DNA of 64,000 bases from Actinomycetales bacterium (GCA_020444245.1 JAHLLI010000005.1:186001-250000); one strand, 5' to 3'. Counted from the stretch's first letter, positions 31,075 to 40,246 are shown. Numbers and translations: made by a program. Notes: generated from the sequence alone by a model not told the origin.

Positions 31075-33438
31075 ATGGGAGCACGCGGCGGGACCGCTGA
31101 CGCTCCCGCACCCCGCGTCCGCGCGCTCGCCTCGAAGCACCTGTGGAAGGCGCACCTGGCCGTCGGGGCCGCGGCGGTCGTCGCGATCATGAGCATGCCC
31201 GACGCGCTCCCGCGCGACCTGGTCTACGAGGCCCTCCCGCTGAGCGTGCCGGTCGCGGTGGTGGTCGGTCTCGGTCTGCACCGCCCGCGGCGGCGGGCGG
31301 CGTGGGTGCTCCTGGCCGTCGCCGGGGCGCTCTGGGCCCTGGGCGACGCGGTGTGGGCCTGGGCCGAGCACATCATCGGGGCCGACCCGACGGCGTCCTT
31401 GGCCAACGCGCTCTACCTCGCCGCGTACCCGATGCTCGCGGTGGCACTCGCCCTCGTCGGGAGGCACCGCCGGCCTCGCCGGGACCTGCCCTCGATCCTC
31501 GACTCCCTGGTCGTGACGGCAGTGGCGGCCCTGGTCGTGTGGGTGCTGATCCTCGAGCCCGTCTGGTCGACGTCGGGTGGCGTCACCGTCGACCGGGTCA
31601 TCGGCGCCGCGTACCCGATCTTCGACCTGATCGTGGTCCTCCAGCTGACCTTCGTGTGGGTCAGCGGGACCCGGCGACCTGCGGCGCTCACGCTGCTGCT
31701 CGCCGCGGTCTCGGTGGTGCTGGTGAGCGACCTCGTCTACAACGTGGGCCCCTACGTCCCGGCGCTGGCCGTCGTCCTGCCTTGGCTGGACGCCGGCTGG
31801 CTGACCGGCTACCTGCTGTGGGGGGCGGCTGCTCTGCATCCGTCGATGGCGGTGATCGACCAGGTGGCCGGTCGGCCCGCTGCCGGCCTGACCGTCGGTC
31901 GGGTGCTCGGTCTCGGTCTGGCGTTCGCGATGCTGCCGATCCTGCGGCTCGTCTCGTGGTTCTCCGGCCGGCCCGCGTCACTGGTGGTCGTCGGGTCGAT
32001 CAACCTGCTGATCGTGGTCCTGCTGGTGGTCCGCCTGATCGACGTCATGACCACGGTCCGCGCGCAGTCGGCACGCCTCGCGCACCTGGCCAACACGGAC
32101 TTCGTCACGGATCTCGACAACGGCCGGCGTTTCGCCGAGAGGCTCGAGGAGGGGTCGTGCGGGCAGATCGCGGCGTCGAAGGGGCGACGTGCGGCCGTCC
32201 TGATGGTGGGTGTCGAGCGCTTCGCCGAGCTGAACGCGATGCTCGGGCACGCCGTCGGCGACGAGATCCTGCGTACCGTCGGCGCGGCCCTGCGCGCGGT
32301 GGCCGGCCCGGACGCGGCCCTGGCCAGGCTCGGCAGTGACGTCTTCGGCATCGCGGCAGAGCTCCGCGACGCCGATGACGCGTTCGACCTCGCCACGAGG
32401 GTCCGCGACCTGCTCGGCCGACCCCTGGACGTGGCGGGCCTCGGCCTGGTCGTCGAGGGCGCCGTCGGCCTGGTCCTGCTCCCGGACGACGCCACCGAGG
32501 TCGACCTGGCCCTCGAGCGCGCGGACGCCGCCCTCACCGCCGCATGGCTCACGAGTGGGCGGATGGCGCGGTTCGGGCCCGGCTTCGACGGGCACCGGGC
32601 GTCGCCGCGGCTGGTCGCCGAGCTGCGCGACGCGATCGAGGACGGCGAGATCGAGGTGTACCTCCAGCCCCAGGTGAACGTCGCCACCGGACGGGTCACC
32701 GGTGCCGAGGCCCTCGCGCGGTGGCGCCATCCCGAGCGAGGCATCGTGCTACCCGGGTCGTTCATCCCGGTGGCCGAGCGCTCCGGGCTGATCCGCCCGC
32801 TGACGCTCCGCGTGCTCGAGCAGTCGCTGGCGCAGTGTGCGGCGTGGCGCGCGCAGGGGCTCGACCTCTCCGTCGCGGTGAACCTGTCGGTGCGCAACCT
32901 GCTCGACCCGAACCTCGTGGGCGACGTCCGGCAGATGCTCGCGCTGCACGGGCTGCACCCGTCGCGTCTCGAGCTGGAGATCACCGAGACGATGGCGATG
33001 GTCGACCCGGCCCGCACCCTGCAGGTCCTCGGCGAGCTCGCGAGGCTCGAGGTGAGGCTCGCGGTCGACGACTACGGCACCGGGTACAGCTCGCTCGCCT
33101 ACCTGCAGACCTTGCCGGTGTCGCGTCTGAAGATCGACCGGACGTTCGTCGCGGACCTGTCCCGGGACCAGGCGAGCCGGGCGATCGTGGCCTCGACCAT
33201 CGACCTGGCTCGGCGGCTCGGACTCGGTGTCGTCGCCGAGGGCGTCGAGGAGGCGGCGAGCCTGGCGGTGCTCGCGGACCTCGGCTGCGACGAGGCGCAG
33301 GGCTTCGGGCTCGGTCGCCCGGTCGAGGCCGGCGCTTTCGTGGCGGAGGTCGGCAGGATCGAGGGCCGGTTGGCCCGGCCGGGCGGCTGGGGAGTCGTGC
33401 ACCAGGGTCCGAGGGTCGTGCGCGAGGTCACGGGGTGA
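31075..33438 (+). CDS. Membrane protein with degenerate GGDEF and intact EAL domain
   Basis: The 787-residue protein has eight to ten membrane helices in 1-330, a GGDEF-like domain (about 335-490) and an EAL domain (about 515-765). The cyclase signature reads RLGSDVFGI, so the GGDEF active site is lost. The EAL domain keeps GAEALARW near 543, NLSVRNLL, EITETMAM, VDDYGTGYSSL and KIDRTFV, expected for c-di-GMP hydrolysis. The likely activity is a c-di-GMP phosphodiesterase, possibly regulated through the degenerate GGDEF domain. A GGAGG ribosome site precedes the ATG. Two sigma-28-like promoters lie upstream. Confidence 0.86.
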   Translation: MGARGGTADAPAPRVRALASKHLWKAHLAVGAAAVVAIMSMPDALPRDLVYEALPLSVPVAVVVGLGLHRPRRRAAWVLLAVAGALWALGDAVWAWAEHIIGADPTASLANALYLAAYPMLAVALALVGRHRRPRRDLPSILDSLVVTAVAALVVWVLILEPVWSTSGGVTVDRVIGAAYPIFDLIVVLQLTFVWVSGTRRPAALTLLLAAVSVVLVSDLVYNVGPYVPALAVVLPWLDAGWLTGYLLWGAAALHPSMAVIDQVAGRPAAGLTVGRVLGLGLAFAMLPILRLVSWFSGRPASLVVVGSINLLIVVLLVVRLIDVMTTVRAQSARLAHLANTDFVTDLDNGRRFAERLEEGSCGQIAASKGRRAAVLMVGVERFAELNAMLGHAVGDEILRTVGAALRAVAGPDAALARLGSDVFGIAAELRDADDAFDLATRVRDLLGRPLDVAGLGLVVEGAVGLVLLPDDATEVDLALERADAALTAAWLTSGRMARFGPGFDGHRASPRLVAELRDAIEDGEIEVYLQPQVNVATGRVTGAEALARWRHPERGIVLPGSFIPVAERSGLIRPLTLRVLEQSLAQCAAWRAQGLDLSVAVNLSVRNLLDPNLVGDVRQMLALHGLHPSRLELEITETMAMVDPARTLQVLGELARLEVRLAVDDYGTGYSSLAYLQTLPVSRLKIDRTFVADLSRDQASRAIVASTIDLARRLGLGVVAEGVEEAASLAVLADLGCDEAQGFGLGRPVEAGAFVAEVGRIEGRLARPGGWGVVHQGPRVVREVTG

Positions 33439-33470
33439 CCTGGGCCTGAGCCCTCCGCGGGCCGGAGTGG

Positions 33471-33484
33471 CAAGGCTTGCCTTG
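33471..33484. promoter_or_regulatory. Inverted repeat upstream of the VIT-family gene
   Basis: CAAGGCTTGCCTTG is a perfect 6-bp inverted repeat with a TT centre. It is at -50 to -37 relative to the leaderless start predicted at 33521, the usual place for an operator. It resembles the core of metal-regulator (DtxR-family) sites, but the assignment is tentative. Confidence 0.4.
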
Positions 33485-33520
33485 CTGGACCGCGCCCGGC
33501 CGGGTGCCTACCGTCGTCCC

Positions 33521-34267
33521 ATGAGCCAGGCCGAGCCGACGGGTGTGACCCGCGAGGAACCCCACAACGGCGGCAACGGCCTCAAGTCACGGCTGAACTG
33601 GCTCCGTGCCGGTGTGCTCGGCGCGAACGACGGCATCATCTCGACGGCCGGTCTGGTGATCGGTGTCGTGGCCGCGACGCCGAGCCGTGGTGCCATCATC
33701 ACCGCCGGCGTGGCCGGGCTCGTCGCCGGCGCGGTCAGCATGGCGTTGGGGGAGTACGTCTCGGTGAGCAGCGCGCGGGACACCGAGGTCGCACTCATCG
33801 AGCAGGAGCGCGCCGAGCTGGAGGCGGATCCAGAGGGCGAGCTCCAGGAGCTGACCGACGCCTACCGCGCCAAGGGCCTCAGCGACGAGACGGCGCGGGC
33901 CGTGGCCGAGGAGCTGACCGCCAAGGACGCCATCCGCGCCCACCTGGAGACCGAGTTCGGCCTCGACGAGAACGACCTCACCAACCCGTGGCACGCCGCC
34001 ATCGCATCGGCCGTGGCGTTCACGGTCGGGGCTCTCCTGCCGCTGCTCGCCGTGGTGCTCGCGCCGACGTCGGCGTCGCAGACCGCACGCATCGTGGTGA
34101 CGGGTGTCGCCGTCCTGGTGGCCCTGGTCGTCACCGGCTCGGTCTCGGCCCAGTTCGGCGGCGCGAACCGGGTCCGTGCCGTGCTGCGCCTCGTGGTCGG
34201 CGGTGCGCTCGCGATGGGCGTGACGTGGGCCATCGGTTCGGTGCTCGGCACCCACGTGGGCGGCTGA
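33521..34267 (+). CDS. VIT1/CCC1-family (vacuolar iron transporter-like) membrane protein
   Basis: The 248-residue protein has the VIT signature LRAGVLGANDGIISTAGLV near 30, a second helix GAVSMALGEYVSVSSARD near 80, a charged cytoplasmic segment (about 95-160, with acidic residues suited to metal binding) and three C-terminal helices. Family members move Fe2+ or Mn2+ out of the cytoplasm or into a store. A TACCGT -10-like box at 33509-33514, six nt before the ATG, predicts a leaderless mRNA. A terminator hairpin begins 3 bp after the stop. Confidence 0.85.
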   Translation: MSQAEPTGVTREEPHNGGNGLKSRLNWLRAGVLGANDGIISTAGLVIGVVAATPSRGAIITAGVAGLVAGAVSMALGEYVSVSSARDTEVALIEQERAELEADPEGELQELTDAYRAKGLSDETARAVAEELTAKDAIRAHLETEFGLDENDLTNPWHAAIASAVAFTVGALLPLLAVVLAPTSASQTARIVVTGVAVLVALVVTGSVSAQFGGANRVRAVLRLVVGGALAMGVTWAIGSVLGTHVGG

Positions 34268-34269
34268 CC

Positions 34270-34287
34270 GCCCGACGAACGTCGGGC
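34270..34287. terminator. Terminator hairpin between convergent genes
   Basis: GCCCGACGAACGTCGGGC can fold into an 8-bp perfect stem (or 7 bp with a 4-nt loop). It sits in the 37-bp gap between the VIT-family gene and the convergent LacI gene and can act in both directions. Confidence 0.6.
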
Positions 34288-34304
34288 CGGGTGGGGCCTC
34301 CGCC

Positions 34305-35330
34305 TCAGGCGGACTCCCGCAGCACCACCCTCGCGCTGAGCATCACCGGCTCGGGGTCCTTCTCCGGGTGCGCCAGCAGGTCGAGGAGCATGCGCCCGGC
34401 ACGGATGGCCATCTCCCGCACGGGTTGGGAGACCGTGCTCAGCGGCGGTCGTGTGCTCTCGGCCACCTCGAGGTCGTCGAACCCCATCACAGCCACGTCC
34501 TGGGGCACCCGACGCCCATGCGTGCGGAGCACCGCGAGCGCGCTCGCCGCCATGACGTCCGAGGCGCAGAAGATCGCGTCGACGTCCGGGTGCTCGGCGA
34601 GCAGCCGCTCGGTGGCGTCCGCGCCGCCGAGCGTGGTGAAGTCGCCACGTACCACCGCGTCGGTGGGCAGCCCGGCCGACTCCAGTGCCTGGCGCCAGCC
34701 CAGCAGACGGTCGATGCCGGCGGTCATGTCCGCCGGGCCGGCGATCGTCGCGACCCGCGTGCGGCCCAGGCCCAGCAGGTGCTCGGTCGCGAGCCTCGCC
34801 CCCAGCGTGTTGTCGATGTCCACGTAGTGCGCGTGGTCGACGTCCAGCGGCCTGCCGATGAACACCGACGGCAAGCCGGAGGCCACCAGCTCGCCGTTCA
34901 GTGCGTCGTCGCGGTGGTGGGAGGCGACCACGGCGCCGTCCACGTGGCCGGTGGTGAGGTAGCGCGAGGCACGTCGGGTGCCCGTGCCGTCCCTGGCGAT
35001 CAGCAGCACCATCTGGAGGTCGCCCTCCTCGAGAGCGAGCGACAGGCCGTTGATGATGTTGCCGAAGAACGGGTCGGTGAGCAGCCTGGTGTTCGGCTCG
35101 GGCACCACGAGCGCGACCGAGCCGGTGCGGCGGGTGGCGAGCGAGCGGGCGACCGGGTTCGGGGTGAACCCGAGCTGGGTGATCGCTGCCTCGACCGCTG
35201 CCTTGGTCTGGGGGCTGACCAGGTGTCCGCCGTTGATCACGCGGGAGGCCGTGGCCCGGGACACCCCGGCGGCGGCTGCCACCTGGCGGATGGTCGGGGC
35301 CGACGTGCGCACTCGTCGGTTGTCACTCAC
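34305..35330 (-). CDS. LacI-family transcriptional regulator (CebR-like)
   Basis: The 341-residue protein has the LacI helix-turn-helix (TIRQVAAAAGVSRATASRV, about 13-31), the hinge segment GFTPNPVARSLATRRTG and a periplasmic-binding-protein-type sugar domain ending with SARVVLRESA. It is the last gene of the sugar ABC/GH1 operon; its GTG start overlaps the GH1 stop. CebR-like proteins release their operators when cellobiose or similar sugars bind. The two operators at 40233 and 40266 are its likely targets, giving autoregulation of the whole operon. Confidence 0.88.
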   Translation of the reverse strand: MSDNRRVRTSAPTIRQVAAAAGVSRATASRVINGGHLVSPQTKAAVEAAITQLGFTPNPVARSLATRRTGSVALVVPEPNTRLLTDPFFGNIINGLSLALEEGDLQMVLLIARDGTGTRRASRYLTTGHVDGAVVASHHRDDALNGELVASGLPSVFIGRPLDVDHAHYVDIDNTLGARLATEHLLGLGRTRVATIAGPADMTAGIDRLLGWRQALESAGLPTDAVVRGDFTTLGGADATERLLAEHPDVDAIFCASDVMAASALAVLRTHGRRVPQDVAVMGFDDLEVAESTRPPLSTVSQPVREMAIRAGRMLLDLLAHPEKDPEPVMLSARVVLRESA

Positions 35331-36790
35331 GTCAGCACGCTACCGGCTCCGGAGAGGCGGCCGGACCGCGCGACCCGGGACAGCGCCCGCGCTGACGACT
35401 TCGGGGTGCGTGCGCCGGAGTCGTAGTCGACCCGCACGATGCCGAACCGCTGGGAGTATCCGTAGGCCCACTCGAAGTTGTCCAGCAGCGACCACGCGAA
35501 GTAGCCGCGCACGTCCGCGCCCTGCGCACGGGCCTGCTCGACCGCCCGGAGGTGGTCGAGGAGGTACGCGGTGCGCTCGGGGTCGTGCACCGATCCGTCC
35601 GGGCCGACGACGTCCGGGTAGGCGGCGCCGTTCTCGGTGATGACGAGCGGGATGCCCGCCGGCCCCGTGTGGTCGGTGTGGATCTGCACGAGGACCCGGC
35701 GCAACCCGTCGGGCTGCACCTCCCACTCCATGCCGGTGCGCGGCAGCCCGCGGCTGACCTGGTACGCCGGCGCGCCCACCACGGGGCTGCTCAAGGGGCG
35801 GGGCGTGGTCGGGGCCGTCGGCGGCGTGCGGTCCGACGGCGGGGGCGTCGCACTGATGAGATCGCCGTGGTAGTAGTTCAGCCCCAGCACGTCGATGGGC
35901 GCCGACACGGTCTCGAGGTCGCCCGGCCGGATCGGCACGTCCAGCCCGGACGCCGCCCAGACGTCCAGCGCCTCGGACGGGTAGCGGCCGTGCAGCACCG
36001 GCTCGAGGAAGACGTCGTTGAGCATCACCTGCGCGAGCCCGGCAGCGGCGACGTCGGCCGGGTCGTCGGGGTCGGCAGGGTCGGTCACGGTGACGTTGAG
36101 GGTGATCCCGATCGTCGCCGCCGGGTCGGCGGCCCGGAGCGCGCGGGTCGCCGACCCGTGCGCGACCAGCAGGTGGTGCGCGGCATCGACTGCCGCCTGG
36201 GGATCCTGGCGCCCGGGTGCGTGCTGGCCGCTGCCGTACCCGAGGAAGGCCGAGCACCACGGCTCGTTCAGCGTGAGCCAGTGCCGAACGCGGTCACCGA
36301 GAGCGCCGTGGACGGCCAGGGCGTAGCCGACGAACTCCTCGACCACGCCGCGGTCGGCCCATCCACCGCGGTCCTCGAGCCACTGCGGCAGGTCCCAGTG
36401 GTACAGGGTGATCCACGGCGTGATGCCGCGTTCCAGCAGGCCGTCCACCAGACGCGAGTAGAACGCCAGTCCCTCGGCGTTGATCACGCCGGGGGCGGGC
36501 ACGACCCGGGCCCAGGACACCGAGAACCGGTAGGCGTTCAGCCCCAGGTCGGCCATCAGCGCGACGTCCTGCGGCCAGCGGTGGTAGTGGTCGCAGGCCA
36601 CGTCGCCGGTGTCGCCGTTGAGCACGGCGCCGGGGATCCGGCAGAAGGTGTCCCAGATCGAGTCGGTGCGGCCACCCTCGTGCGCGGCACCCTCGATCTG
36701 GAACGCGGCCGTCGCCGCTCCCCAGACGAAGTCCGTGGGGAACCCGGCGCTCGCGGCCTGCTGCCCGAGCGCGCGCGTGGAGGTGCTCAT
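35327..36790 (-). CDS. GH1 beta-glucosidase
   Basis: The 487-residue protein is a full-length family 1 glycoside hydrolase. It begins FPTDFVWGAATAAFQIEG, has the acid/base Glu176 in LTLNEPW, the nucleophile Glu386 in VITENGA, and the sugar-binding FAWSLLDNFEWAYGY near the end. No signal peptide is present, so it hydrolyses imported beta-glucosides such as cellobiose in the cytoplasm. A Pro/Thr-rich insert at about 315-335 is longer than usual. It overlaps the upstream permease gene by 4 bp. Confidence 0.92.
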   Translation of the reverse strand: MSTSTRALGQQAASAGFPTDFVWGAATAAFQIEGAAHEGGRTDSIWDTFCRIPGAVLNGDTGDVACDHYHRWPQDVALMADLGLNAYRFSVSWARVVPAPGVINAEGLAFYSRLVDGLLERGITPWITLYHWDLPQWLEDRGGWADRGVVEEFVGYALAVHGALGDRVRHWLTLNEPWCSAFLGYGSGQHAPGRQDPQAAVDAAHHLLVAHGSATRALRAADPAATIGITLNVTVTDPADPDDPADVAAAGLAQVMLNDVFLEPVLHGRYPSEALDVWAASGLDVPIRPGDLETVSAPIDVLGLNYYHGDLISATPPPSDRTPPTAPTTPRPLSSPVVGAPAYQVSRGLPRTGMEWEVQPDGLRRVLVQIHTDHTGPAGIPLVITENGAAYPDVVGPDGSVHDPERTAYLLDHLRAVEQARAQGADVRGYFAWSLLDNFEWAYGYSQRFGIVRVDYDSGARTPKSSARALSRVARSGRLSGAGSVLT

Positions 36791-37692
36791 CCCTTGACGG
36801 CTCCCTGCATGATCCCGGAGACCAGCTGCTTGCCGGCGACCACGAAGAGCACCACCAGCGGGATGGTCGCCGCGACGACGCCGGCCATGATGAGCGCGTA
36901 GTCCTTGAAGTACGACGCCTGGAGCAGCTGGAGGGCGACCGGCAGGGTCGGGTTGGAGGATCCGAGCACCACGAACGGCCAGAAGAAGTTCGTCCAGGAG
37001 GCCACGAAGGTGAACAGCGTGAGCATCGCCGCGGCCGGCCGCGCCGCGGGCAGCGCGACGTGCCAGAAGGTGCGGAACATCGAGCAACCGTCGACCCGGG
37101 CGGCCTCGATCAGCTCGTAGGGCAGCGCGGCCTCGAGGTACTGGGTCATCCAGAACACGCCGAACGCGGTCACCATGCCGGGCACGATGACGGCGGTCAG
37201 CGTCCCGGTCCAGCCCAGCTTGGCCATCACGATGAACAGCGGGACGACCCCGAGCTGGGTGGGCACCGCCATCGTCGCGATGATGAACACCAGCAGCGCA
37301 CGCCGCCCGCGGAACCGCAGCTTGGCGAAGGCGTAGCCGGCCAGCGTGGCGAAGAACACCACGGAGACCGACGTGATCACGGCCACGATCAGGCTGTTGA
37401 GCACGGCGTGCCAGAACCCGATGTCGGAGCCCAGCACGCGCTGGAGGTTGTCGATCAGGTTGGGCCCGGGGATCAGCGACGGCACCGGGTTCTGGGCGAT
37501 GGTGGCCGAGTCGGAGGACGCGAGCAGCAGCGAGTAGTACAGCGGGTACGCCGAGGCGATGAGGAACACGACCAGCAGCGCGTAGGTGACCCAGCCGGGC
37601 CGGCGCGAAGGGCCGAGCCCGCGCTTGTGTGCTGCGGCCCGGGCCGCACCGCGGCCGGCGGTCTGTCGGATCGAGGCGACCGAGGAGCTCAT
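36787..37692 (-). CDS. Carbohydrate ABC transporter permease (MalG/CebG type)
   Basis: The 301-residue protein has an Arg-rich cytoplasmic start, six membrane helices and the EAA loop EAARVDGCSMFRTFWHVALP near 190-210, which docks to the shared ATPase (MsiK in actinobacteria). It is the second permease of a cellobiose-type importer. It overlaps both neighbours by 4 bp. No ATPase gene is in the operon, as is usual for such systems in this phylum. Confidence 0.9.
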   Translation of the reverse strand: MSSSVASIRQTAGRGAARAAAHKRGLGPSRRPGWVTYALLVVFLIASAYPLYYSLLLASSDSATIAQNPVPSLIPGPNLIDNLQRVLGSDIGFWHAVLNSLIVAVITSVSVVFFATLAGYAFAKLRFRGRRALLVFIIATMAVPTQLGVVPLFIVMAKLGWTGTLTAVIVPGMVTAFGVFWMTQYLEAALPYELIEAARVDGCSMFRTFWHVALPAARPAAAMLTLFTFVASWTNFFWPFVVLGSSNPTLPVALQLLQASYFKDYALIMAGVVAATIPLVVLFVVAGKQLVSGIMQGAVKG

Positions 37693-38687
37693 CGGGCACC
37701 GCCCTTCGGGTGAGCCGCGCCGGACGAGGCGATGCGACGGGTGATGGTGAAGTTGATGAGGCCGACGGCCACGATGATGAGGAACAGGAGCCACGCCACG
37801 GCCGCAGCCCTGCCGAAGCTCTTCTGCGCACCCCAGCCCAGCTCGTACAGGAACATCGTCACGGTCATCCACTGTCGGTCCGCGCCGCCGAGGCCGTACT
37901 GGTCGTACATCCGTGGCTCGTCGAAGATCTGCAGGCCGCCGATGGTCGAGGTGATGACGATGAAGATGATCGTCGGCCGCAGCAGGGGCACGGTGACCGA
38001 GAAGAACTGCCGGACCCGGCTGGCCCCGTCGATGACGGCCGCCTCGTACAGGTCGCGGGGGATGGCCTGCATCGCGGCGAGGAAGATCAGCGCGTTGTAG
38101 CCGGTCCATCGGAAGTTGACCATCGAGGCGATGGCGATGTGGCTCGCGAACGCGTCGGAGTGCCACCGGATCGGGTCGATGCCGATGTAGCCGAGCAGGG
38201 CGTTGATCATGCCGGACTGGTCGGCGAACAGCCGGGAGAAGATCAGGGCCGCGGCCACCGGGGCCACGACGTAGGGGAGCAGCACACCCATCCGCCAGAA
38301 GGTCTTGGCGCGCAGGTTCGCGTCGAGCACCGCGGCGATCACGATCGCGGTGATGACCTGGGGGATCGAGGAGAGCAGGAAGATGCTGAACGTGTTGCGC
38401 AGTGCGGTCGCGAACCGGGGCTGCTGGACGACGTCGACGTAGTTGGCCAGCCCGACGAAGTCCCCCTGCCCGCCGATCAGGTGCCAGTCGTGCATGGACA
38501 CGTAGGCCGTGTACACGAGCGGGAACAGGCCGATGATCGCGAAGAGGATGAAGAACGGCGAGATGTACAGGTACGGCGAGAGCTTGACGTCGATCTTCCC
38601 GCGCAGGTTGCGCAGTCGGGTGCGGCGGGAGTCCGGGGGCGGTGGTCCCGCCGTCGAGGTCGTCGGGGTCGCAGCGGTGGTCGCCAT
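37689..38687 (-). CDS. Carbohydrate ABC transporter permease (MalF/CebF type)
   Basis: The 332-residue protein has six membrane helices starting with LSPYLYISPFFILFAIIGLF near 40 and the EAA loop YEAAVIDGASRVRQFFSVT near 220. The start is taken at the ATG followed by Ala/Thr-rich sequence (MATTAATPTT); residues upstream in frame look non-coding. It overlaps the MalG-type gene by 4 bp and is separated from the binding-protein gene by 135 bp that carry two strong hairpins. Confidence 0.9.
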   Translation of the reverse strand: MATTAATPTTSTAGPPPPDSRRTRLRNLRGKIDVKLSPYLYISPFFILFAIIGLFPLVYTAYVSMHDWHLIGGQGDFVGLANYVDVVQQPRFATALRNTFSIFLLSSIPQVITAIVIAAVLDANLRAKTFWRMGVLLPYVVAPVAAALIFSRLFADQSGMINALLGYIGIDPIRWHSDAFASHIAIASMVNFRWTGYNALIFLAAMQAIPRDLYEAAVIDGASRVRQFFSVTVPLLRPTIIFIVITSTIGGLQIFDEPRMYDQYGLGGADRQWMTVTMFLYELGWGAQKSFGRAAAVAWLLFLIIVAVGLINFTITRRIASSGAAHPKGGAR

Positions 38688-38736
38688 GCGTGCTCCAGGT
38701 GCGCGAGGTCGGTCGGCCGGGGGTGGACGCGGCCAC

Positions 38737-38775
38737 CGCCCACCGCCGCGATACCGGATCCCGCGGCGGTGGGCG
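38737..38775. repeat. Hairpin 1 between binding-protein and permease genes
   Basis: CGCCCACCGCCGCG (38737-38750) and CGCGGCGGTGGGCG (38762-38775) form a perfect 14-bp stem with an 11-nt loop. Together with the hairpin at 38783 it fills the intergenic region. Such elements often stabilise the binding-protein mRNA and lower expression of the permeases. Confidence 0.6.
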
Positions 38776-38782
38776 TGGCGGC

Positions 38783-38813
38783 GGGGTGGGCCACCGTTGA
38801 GATGGCCCACCCC
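38783..38813 (-). terminator. Hairpin 2 after the binding-protein gene (attenuator-like)
   Basis: GGGGTGGGCCA and TGGCCCACCCC form a perfect 11-bp stem with a 9-nt loop, starting 9 nt after the stop codon on the minus strand. It has no T-run, so partial termination or 3'-end protection is more likely than full termination. Confidence 0.55.
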
Positions 38814-38822
38814 CTTACCGGG

Positions 38823-40145
38823 TCAGCTCAGGCCGAGCTCGGTGAACGCGGTGACGGCCTTGTCCCAGGAGGACGCGGCGTCGTCGGTCTTGTCGACCTC
38901 GACGCGGGTGATGGCGTCGACGACGGTCTGGTGGATGGCGAAGTAGTTCGCACCCTTGAACGGCGCGACGGTGACCGCGGCGGCGCGGTCGGCCAGGATC
39001 TGGCCGGTCGGGGCGTCGTTGAAGAAGGCGTTGGTCTGGCCGAGCAGCTCTTCGCTGGACAGCGCGTCGACCTGGCTCGGGAACGTGCCCTTGGAGATGA
39101 ACGCCTTGATCTGCTGCTCCGGCGCGGTCAGCCAGGCGGCGAGCGCCTTGGCCTCGTCGGGGTGCGCGGACTGGGTCGGGACGGTCAGGAAGGAGCCGCC
39201 CCAGTTGCCGCCGCCGCCGGGGAAGACGTCAGCGATGTCCCAGCCGGTGACGCCGGCGGCGTTGCCCTCGATGACACCGAGCATCCAGCCCGGGCAGAGC
39301 ATCGTCGCGAAGCCGTTGTTCTGGAACGCGGCGGTCCAGTCGTCGGACCACTGCGACAGGCCGGCCGACAGGCCGTCGTCGACCGAGGCCTTGAGGACCA
39401 TCTCGTAGGCGTCCTTGATCTGGGTGTTCGTGGCCAGGTCCTTGGCGCTGCCGTCGCTCGGGTTCTCGTAGGCGGCGTCCATCTGGTTCACGACGCCCTG
39501 GAAGATCGCGTTGCCGGAGTCGAACCACGCGGAGTCGGACTTGGCGACGAAGTCCTTGCCCACGTTGAAGTAGTTCTGCCAGTCGCCCTCGAGGAGCTTG
39601 GCCACCTCGGCGCGGTCCGTCGGCAGGCCCGCGGCGCCGAACAGGTCGCTGCGGTAGCACACGCCCTCGGGGCCGATGTCGGTGCCGTAGCCGATGAGCT
39701 TGCCGTCCGGCGTGGTGGCCTGGGCGGCCTTCCAGTCGAGCCAGCGGCCCTTGACCTCGTCCGAGTTCAGGTCCACGAACTTGTCCGGGTACTGCATGAG
39801 CTCGGCGAGCCAGTCGACCTCGATCGCCTCGATGTCGGTCAGGCCCGAGCCGGCGGCCAGGCCGGTGAGCATCTTGTCGCGTGCCTCGTTGGAGGTCGCG
39901 GCCTTGGTGTGCTCGATCGTGATGTTCGGGTGGTCGGCCTCGTACTCCTTGATGAGGTCCTCGTAGCCGAACTCGTTGAACGTCGTGATCGTCAGGGTGA
40001 TCTTCTCGTCCGAGGCGGAGCTGGACCCGCCGTCGCTGCTACCGCTGGCCGCGGGGTCGCTGCTGGTACCGCAGCCACTGACGACCAGCGCCATCCCGGC
40101 CAGACCCGCTGTGAGGGTCAACCAGGGCTTGATGCTCGTGCGCAC
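38823..40145 (-). CDS. Carbohydrate ABC transporter substrate-binding lipoprotein (CebE type)
   Basis: The 440-residue protein has a lipoprotein signal peptide with lipobox VVSGC (lipidated Cys near 25), a Ser/Gly-rich linker, and an extracellular solute-binding fold (LTITTFNEFGYEDLIKEYE, then GTDIGPEGVCYRSDLF and the W-rich sugar site near 260-300). It is first in the operon binding protein, two permeases, GH1 and LacI, which points to cellobiose or other beta-glucosides as the ligand. Two LacI-type operators lie 88-134 bp upstream of the start. Confidence 0.9.
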   Translation of the reverse strand: MRTSIKPWLTLTAGLAGMALVVSGCGTSSDPAASGSSDGGSSSASDEKITLTITTFNEFGYEDLIKEYEADHPNITIEHTKAATSNEARDKMLTGLAAGSGLTDIEAIEVDWLAELMQYPDKFVDLNSDEVKGRWLDWKAAQATTPDGKLIGYGTDIGPEGVCYRSDLFGAAGLPTDRAEVAKLLEGDWQNYFNVGKDFVAKSDSAWFDSGNAIFQGVVNQMDAAYENPSDGSAKDLATNTQIKDAYEMVLKASVDDGLSAGLSQWSDDWTAAFQNNGFATMLCPGWMLGVIEGNAAGVTGWDIADVFPGGGGNWGGSFLTVPTQSAHPDEAKALAAWLTAPEQQIKAFISKGTFPSQVDALSSEELLGQTNAFFNDAPTGQILADRAAAVTVAPFKGANYFAIHQTVVDAITRVEVDKTDDAASSWDKAVTAFTELGLS

Positions 40146-40232
40146 GTGAGACTCCTTCGTCGTCGCAGGCGGCGTCGGTGCCGCCTCGGTGAGCCCGCCG
40201 CCGGGGCCGGCGGTGGGTTCGGGGCGCCGCCG

Positions 40233-40246
40233 TGAAACCGGTCCCA
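40233..40246. promoter_or_regulatory. LacI-family operator O1
   Basis: TGAAACCGGTCCCA is a 14-bp inverted repeat with the central CG of LacI-type operators. Its centre is 33 bp from that of the second copy, about three helical turns, so one regulator could bind both on the same DNA face. Confidence 0.65.
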
